Below, one piece after another: positions 58,201-64,000 of a stretch of 64,000 nt of DNA (position 1 is its first letter; every line of letters starts with the position of its first letter). The position numbers were made by a program, and so were the translations under genes. The DNA lies in the NCBI RefSeq assembly GCF_947179165.1, contig NC_077245.1:20001740-20065739 (forward strand). The letters are read 5' to 3'. A model generated the notes under the pieces. That model worked only from the letters and a program-made list of their open reading frames with translations. It searched no databases and was not told the origin of the DNA. The stretch comes from Solanum dulcamara. Its lineage: Eukaryota > Streptophyta > Magnoliopsida > Solanales > Solanaceae.

Positions 58201-58587
58201 TTACTGAATGTCCCTGATTTTGGGTTTATTTCTTAAGCCTTGGACAGAGTGATCAGGTAATGATAAGTTGGACAATAATTGCCTGGCGGATTCTTTTTTT
58301 CCGGCAACTGGATCACGTTTTGGGTCATTTTGGTTTGCTGCCCTTGAACATTTTTCCTGTGGCTGTGAGCTTTCTTTTCTACCAGCTATGAGAAGTTCAG
58401 TCAACTGGGCGTCAACTATTGGTGTTGCATGGTTCTGCAGCAACTTCTTGCACTGATTTTTCTGCCCATCTTTATTTCAGCTTCTCTTAATTCTCCAGAT
58501 GTTAATGATAGCATCATCAACATCTGTCCCTTGAGAAAGAGTAAGATAGGCAAAATGGCATAGAGACAACAACGGCTGCATTTCTTG
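58201..58587 (-). pseudogene. Unidentified minus-strand frame with acceptor-like start and one stop
   Basis: Downstream of a CTTTTCAG that could be a splice acceptor, a frame of 129 codons (including the terminal TAA) runs from 58587 to 58201 on the minus strand. It reads QEMQPLLSLCHFAYLTLSQG, VDDAIINIW, then a TGA at 58477-58479, then LLQNHATPIVDAQLTELLIA, SQPQEKCSRAANQNDPKRD and LLSNLSLPDHSV. The mixed hydrophobic and polar composition looks protein-like. The family was not recognised and no upstream exon was found. It may be a terminal exon fragment of a lost gene or a chance frame. Confidence 0.4.
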
Positions 58588-59036
58588 CTGAAAAGGTCAG
58601 CAAAGAAAAGTCCCTCATCCTTTGCCTTCGGGCAAGCAACTTTCGTTCTTTTGCCCTCTCCTGCCCTTTACTTTAGGGCATGGAATTTCGGAGTGAATTG
58701 AGAGCAATAAAATAAGGAAAGAAGGCTATGAGATGACTTGTAATTGACCTGGCTGTTGGAGCTCAGAATAAGGTCCACTATTCTGTAAATCTTAAAGCTG
58801 ATTATTGGAGTACTTTCTTTGAACAGAGAAGATCTAAACTAAGGCCTGTTTGTCCATAATTTTTATTCCCTGTTTCAATTATTCTTTTAGGCAAGTGTTT
58901 CAAGTGAAAAATCTTTCTCCACTTACAGAAATATCTAAACAAAATTCAAGTGAAATGCATAACTAAATACAATGTTTTAAGTTTCAAACAAATACATGAC
59001 ATGAGTGTCACTGAGAATGTCACATGTAACATTTTA
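58588..59036. other. Non-coding stretch between HAM1 and the second MITE
   Basis: Nothing recognisable was seen apart from the acceptor-like CTTTTCAG on the minus strand at its left edge. Confidence 0.4.
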
Positions 59037-59045
59037 TTCCTCAAA

Positions 59046-59699
59046 GGCCGAATCCATCAATGACCCTTTAAAGTTGGTACCAACTTTCACTTAGATACCT
59101 CAATTAGGCTTTGTTCATTCTAGATACCTCATGTTGGATTGGATCCCGCTGTGTCATTTTGACACTTTTTTACAATCAGCAAAAATATAGGATGTGTGTG
59201 TTACACTCGCGAATGATGTGTAAAGTGACGAATTAAACGACGACATTTGTCATTTTTGTCAAAAATAATTCTTAAATAATGAATTTTGAGTAAAAATAAA
59301 AAGTGACCAATGAATCAATGACACATGCTATTTTTGAAAAACAAAAAGATTTAAACCATTAAAAAGTTGCAACCCCCCCCCCCCCCTTTATTGTCTTCTC
59401 CACATACCCTTACCCCTTTGCAGAAATATCTGCTCACACCCCCGCACCCCACCCCCCGGCGTTCTTCTCCAAATACCCCAGTCCTTTTTGATTAATGTTT
59501 TCTCCAAATATCTTGTTTTGCTGAAATAACCCCCCTGCCTTTTGTCTTTTCCATCAAATACCAAGTTCTAAATAGCTCTAGAATTCACCAATTTTTTTTC
59601 ATTTTTCTGTAAATAATTCTTTTAAGAAAGAATTTCATTAATATTTAAATTTTAAAATGGGTCTATTCCCATTAATTTTCGCCACCGATGGATTTGGCC
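59046..59699. mobile_element. Second Mutator-type MITE, relative of 48259-48716
   Basis: It starts GGCCGAATCCATCAATGACC and ends CCACCGATGGATTTGGCC. Flanks TTCCTCAAA (59037-59045) and TTCTTCAAA (59700-59708) match at eight of nine. The left arm shares AAAGTTGG(T/C)ACCAACTTTCACTTAGA and ACAATCA(G/C)CAAAA with the first copy; the right arm is diverged. It contains a C-run (about 59372-59386) and C-rich tracts. Confidence 0.75.
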
Positions 59700-59708
59700 T
59701 TCTTCAAA

Positions 59709-60852
59709 AGTAACAACCTTAGAAAAATCATAAATACATTTTTATAACGTGACATTTAATATTTATTCCTCAAAAGCAACAAGAACGGCCCAATAAATGG
59801 GAACGCCTGCCAAGTAAAATTATTTGACATGATTTCCTTCATTTATTTCTTTACTTTCAAAATAAGTCTTTCTTTTCCTGCCGTCTGTACACGCCAATAT
59901 TTTTGATATATACAGAAGCAATTCTAGACTTGTAGAGATTTACATTTTGTCCCTATATTTCCCAGCAAATTAATACTACCAACAAAAGGCATTAATTTGG
60001 TGGAATACTAACATGCTAAATAGCACATTCATTATTACTACTATCGAAATACTACTTTCCCTACAGTTCCTTTTGTTTTTTTCCTAATTATTTTTCAACT
60101 AATTTAATACAATCTAATTTCTTTGCTTTCTATTTTACTTGTTACATTCAAAATTAAAAAGACATGCAGTTATGCACTATTGCAATAATTATATATTTTC
60201 CTTATAGTAACAAGTATAAATATTTTGTTTGTACTATAAATTCTCTTGAAAAAACTTTTTTTTTTTGGTTTTCCTTGCAAATTAGTATCACCTACTTCAG
60301 TCCCTCCTCACTCAAAAGGTGTACTTGTAGTATCAATTTAATAAAAATGGTACTTTAAATTCATGGAGACAAAATCATTTTTACTTGTAAACTTTATCCA
60401 CATGAAAAAGGTTACTTTTTCTCTTTTCCTCATAAAAAGGTCTGTTAAATGGCTTCTGCTTTTAACTTCTACACTTGTAGCCTACAAAGGGAAAAAAAAA
60501 AGAAACATAAGTAGCTTCTATGCATGCAAACATGGTCCCACTTAAATTCACTTAATTTCCAATGGAACAGTCTAATAAAAAGACCAATTTTATTGTTTTT
60601 AAAAAATAAATTCTAACTTCCTCTTTTTTTTTTAAAAAAAAAAACTCCCTCCGATCACTTTTACTTTATCAGTGTGGACTTTGCATGCTCCACGTGAAAT
60701 AATAATTAATATAAATATTTTATCATAATATTCATATTAATTATTATTTAATTTTAGATCTTAAAATATAATTTAGAGAATAAGTAATTAATGATGAGGT
60801 AAAATATTATGTGCTAAAATTGACAACCAGTATAATTTTTTTATAAAAAATA
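59709..60852. other. AT-rich non-coding stretch
   Basis: No coding sequence or recognised repeat was seen. There are long A and T runs and several TATA-like words. Confidence 0.5.
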
Positions 60853-63787
60853 GAGAAAATACATAATTACTTCCTTAAAGTAAGACTTCTTTTTGAAGAA
60901 GACACTCGAACTTTGCAGGGATCCTAATACACCCTTAAACAATTTAAAAGTGTTATAAATATCCCAGTTTTTAGCCATTCTCAATTGCAAGAAAAAAGTG
61001 TAGTCACGCACCATTTACTATCTGCCATGTGTTACATTTATTTAATTTTTAATCTTTATTTTCATTTTGTTTTTTCTTATTTTATTAAGTAAGTTTTTTA
61101 ATTCTTTTTTCTTCTGTTGTTTTTCCTCTTCTTCAATTTCCATTACTCCAATAACAAGTATTATTTTTTCAGAACAGTAATTCCTCAGAGAAAGAGGTTT
61201 TTTAAAAATAAATAGAGGATAAAAGAGGAAAAGGGAACAAAGAGAAGCAAGAAGACAAGAAAAAAAAAGACCAAAAATGATTGAAGTAAATGGGTATTCT
61301 CAGTTGAAGAAGATAAAGAAAAGGTAAATGAGTTTTAAAAATTGGTTGAAGAAGATAATGGAAAAGAAAGAATCAATAAAATAAAAGAAAAGAAAATAGT
61401 ATTCTCATTAAATAAATGCTGAAATAAATATTTTCTTATTTTTTGGATTAGCTCATTCGCCATCGAAGAGTGAAATACACTCTACATACCACATAGGCTC
61501 ATAATGGGATAATAAATCAATTCTAAACAAGAACAAGGGGTAATAGGACCCGTGTAACATTCCTCAAAATGCTCACAAATGTCTTAAGAATGCCTAGGGA
61601 ATAGGCCGCTCACGTAATGCATTATCCTTAATCTTTTTGGCAAATTCGAGTCCGGAGTATCGATCAGGGGATCAAAACCTGTGGAAAAATGATCTCGATG
61701 GATTTTTAGGGCCCGTATATCGAAAGATAGATTTTTTGAAGAAACTGCGCAAAACAATAAAGTGCGCGCCAAGTTCGCGTCGCGGACCTGATAATGATTT
61801 TTGTCTGAATTTAGTTTCTTTAAGTAAGGGCACTTTAGATTTTTTCCTAATTGTTAGTTAATGAACCTAGACGTTTTTAGGACCTAATTCAGCTTTATAA
61901 ATTAACCTAGGCCTCTAATTCTATTCATTCTTCTACAATTCATCTACTCAAATATTTCTCTCTCTACAAAAGACTCTCAAGGACTCCATTAAAGACTTCA
62001 AGTAAATTCACTCAAGCTCTCCATCAAAACTCTCAAGTTTTTCCAAATTATTTGATTTTCTCACTTAAGGTATACGTGTATTGATTCATGAATTCTTTCA
62101 TCCATGAAACTCAATCAATTTCTCAAGTTTTCTATCAAATTAAAGTATTGTATTTTATGGGTTTTATGATCTCTATTCCAATTGCATGAATTATGATTCA
62201 AATTATGATTATGAGTCTATTTTGATATAAATTGATGGTTATTGCATTGAATTGAAGAGTTTTCCCATGAATTCTCCTACATTGATCTCTAGGGTTCATG
62301 ATATTAATCATGAGTATTTTCAATTATACTTCCCAATGATATTATCTTTATGAATTATGTATGGGTTGATAGGAGGTATGTGATCATGCATGTTTTAAAG
62401 TCAATTTTATGATTTTCAAATAAATTGATCATGCATTCATGTCTTACCCTAATTTCAAGTATAAGCTATGATCATGAATTTCCGAGTATGAATTATGATT
62501 ATGTATTTCAATTATGATAATGGACTATAAGTATGCTTCGAATGATGATTTTCATGCAAATTATGGAAAGGGTGACTTAGGGCCAAATGTGGTGCCTTAA
62601 GGCCAAATGATATGAACTATGTATGTATGATTTGTAATGTGGAAGGACAATACCCACATTTCACTTTATGAAAATGAGCTACTCTATGATTTCAAACCTA
62701 TAATCATGAATATGATATATGTTCATTACTATTTCTATGCTATATATATATATATTTCGTGGGATTGACTTAGCACCGAATGTGGACTTGAGGTGGGGAC
62801 TCAAAATATAGGGTCCTTATATAAAGTCTCTTGTCCCAGAACTATGTGCCACCGTAGGAACAAAGGGATTAGAGGCGAATATCCAAATCTCTAAGAGGTA
62901 AGTACCCGAAATACTAAGGCTTGAAGGTGAGTACCCGAGTCTAAGAACTAGGGGTGAGTACCCGGTTCACATAACCGCTTAGTGGATCCACTTAGGCATG
63001 TAGAGTCTACCTTGACAAGTAGATTCCCCTTTTCTTCATTGTATGGGGAGACAACAGGATTCCATGTTATAGCTCGCATGGTCTTATTATCGATTTATGA
63101 TTCCTATCCCACATATGCATGATCTCTTATGTATGTCATGATTTAAATTATGCTTTTTTTTTTAAATGCTTTGGTCATTATGATTTTCTCATGATATTAC
63201 TTATCTCATCTTATCATGTGTTTTACTTGACCATTGCGTCTCATGATTTACGTTGCATGTCATGCCTCATACTTAGTACATTCCAACGTACTAATGCATA
63301 CTTTTTGCCTACATTGTCTCATAATGTAGGGGTTGAGGTTGAAGATCATATTCATCTATGTGGCTAGTTAAGCTTTCCTATCCGGTGGTGTATGTGGTGA
63401 GTCCTCATTTATCGAGGACTAGTCATCGAGTTGGTTATTGTTTTCAAAGACTTTTGTTATGTTTCATATTGAGGGTGAGCTAGGGACATATTTTAGCCCT
63501 CGCCCATGCTCATGAGTAGAGGCATCTAGTTGGACAAATGTTTCGAGTCTATGTTGTCATGTGACATTCTTCATTTACTATTCATGGTTTAGACTCCCTT
63601 ATGATATTTCCGTTTTTAGTTTTACCTTATGTATGCTTATGATATGTACAAGAGGTCTGGTTGGAATTCTTCGGGGTTTCGATCGCCGTATTACGACTAC
63701 GCCATAGGTCGGATCGTGACACCCTGCAAAGTTCGAGTATCTTCTTAAAAAATAGGTATTATTTTAGGGGTAATTATGTATTTTCTC
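60853..63787. mobile_element. Inverted-repeat element hosting solo LTR G
   Basis: The left end reads GAGAAAATACATAATTAC and, 40 bp on, GAAGA(C)ACTCGAACTTTGCAGGG. The right end has the reverse: CCCTGCAAAGTTCGAGTATC then GGTAATTATGTATTTTCTC. The inverted arms are about 75-100 bp, continuing into TCCTAATACACCC / GGGGTAATAGGAC. The centre (60950-61540) is AT- and AAG-rich with no gene. The target duplication is unclear because of A-rich flanks. Confidence 0.65.
61553..63721 (+). mobile_element. Solo LTR G
   Basis: It starts TGTAACATTCCTC and ends GGTCGGATCGTGACA, 2169 bp. It splits the right inverted arm of the surrounding element, which proves insertion. The flanking ACCCG and CCCTG do not form a clean duplication, probably through a one-base loss. 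It has the layout of LTRs B and E: a CpG patch (GCGCGCCAAGTTCGCGTCGCGG at 61761-61782, single), leader, TTAAGGTATACGTG (62065), TTTCATCCATG, CATAATGTAGGGG near the end. Confidence 0.8.
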
Positions 63788-64000
63788 AAAAAAAATAATG
63801 AACCCATAAAAATGAATGGAGGAGTATTTTGTTAATTTGTATGAATGGACATGCAGAAGAATCCAAGTGAAAATAAGAGTGGAAAACACTTCTTTGACTT
63901 TATAATATAATAGAGACATGATATTAGCAACAATATATGACTTCTAAATCTGTTTCACAAAGTCTTGAAAACATGGTCTCATTTTCATAGTCATCAAGGT
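63788..64000. other. AT-rich end of the window
   Basis: Nothing was recognised. Confidence 0.4.

Noticed and set aside
59372..59386. C-run as a biological signal
   Set aside because: It is a simple homopolymer inside a MITE and may be partly a sequencing artefact.

Overview
This is a plant nuclear window, almost certainly from a Solanaceae species. It contains a split gene for a MYST histone acetyltransferase with GT-AG introns, tRNA-derived SINEs of the Au type, Ty1/copia and Ty3/gypsy elements, hAT and Mutator-like transposons, and a degenerate piece of plastid DNA. Nothing looks prokaryotic. The species is inferred from repeat style, not proven.

The only clear host gene is HAM1/HAM2-like, on the plus strand. 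It has nine coding exons between 48853 and 57730 that join in frame to 447 codons: an N-terminal chromo-barrel (Tudor-knot) domain, a C2HC zinc finger and a complete MYST catalytic core. Two G-box hexamers lie 71-87 bp upstream of the ATG, right next to a 458-bp Mutator-type MITE. A related MITE lies 1.3 kb after the stop codon. Introns carry further repeats. A short unidentified minus-strand reading frame (58201-58587, one internal stop) converges on the gene.

The rest is a nested archive of transposons. 1-5.4 kb: a broken hAT transposase with short hAT-like end fragments. 5.4-12 kb: a degenerate Ty3/gypsy element on the minus strand that lacks gag; its 3' LTR was later invaded by a ~1-kb composite plastid insertion (petA tail joined to the psbD leader and N-terminus). 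14.2-21.5 kb: a 5'-truncated LINE on the minus strand, split by two plus-strand solo LTRs (15595-18140 and 18582-20446, the latter with a perfect TTATG duplication). 22.4-25.6 kb: a 3.2-kb Mutator-like foldback element with ~481-bp inverted repeats, a 9-bp target duplication and a core of about 75 units of a 17-18-bp minisatellite. 26.2-33.5 kb: solo LTRs lying end to end and inside one another. 34.8-40.2 kb: a full-length, young-looking but broken Ty1/copia element (TSD CAAAT). 40.3-47.4 kb: a three-level nest of LTRs. 61.5-63.7 kb: a solo LTR inside an inverted-repeat element.

The main pattern worth following is in the long solo LTRs. Families that otherwise differ each carry, at about the same internal position, a cluster of short CpG-rich palindromic words that is different in each family (for example GCGATCGC, GAACGCGG, CACGG/CCGTG, TTCGCTAAAGCGAA). 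Several are followed by a leader that ends in a conserved splice-donor-like AAGGTATGT. I know of no standard annotation for this arrangement. All of this was read by eye, with no alignment or database search.
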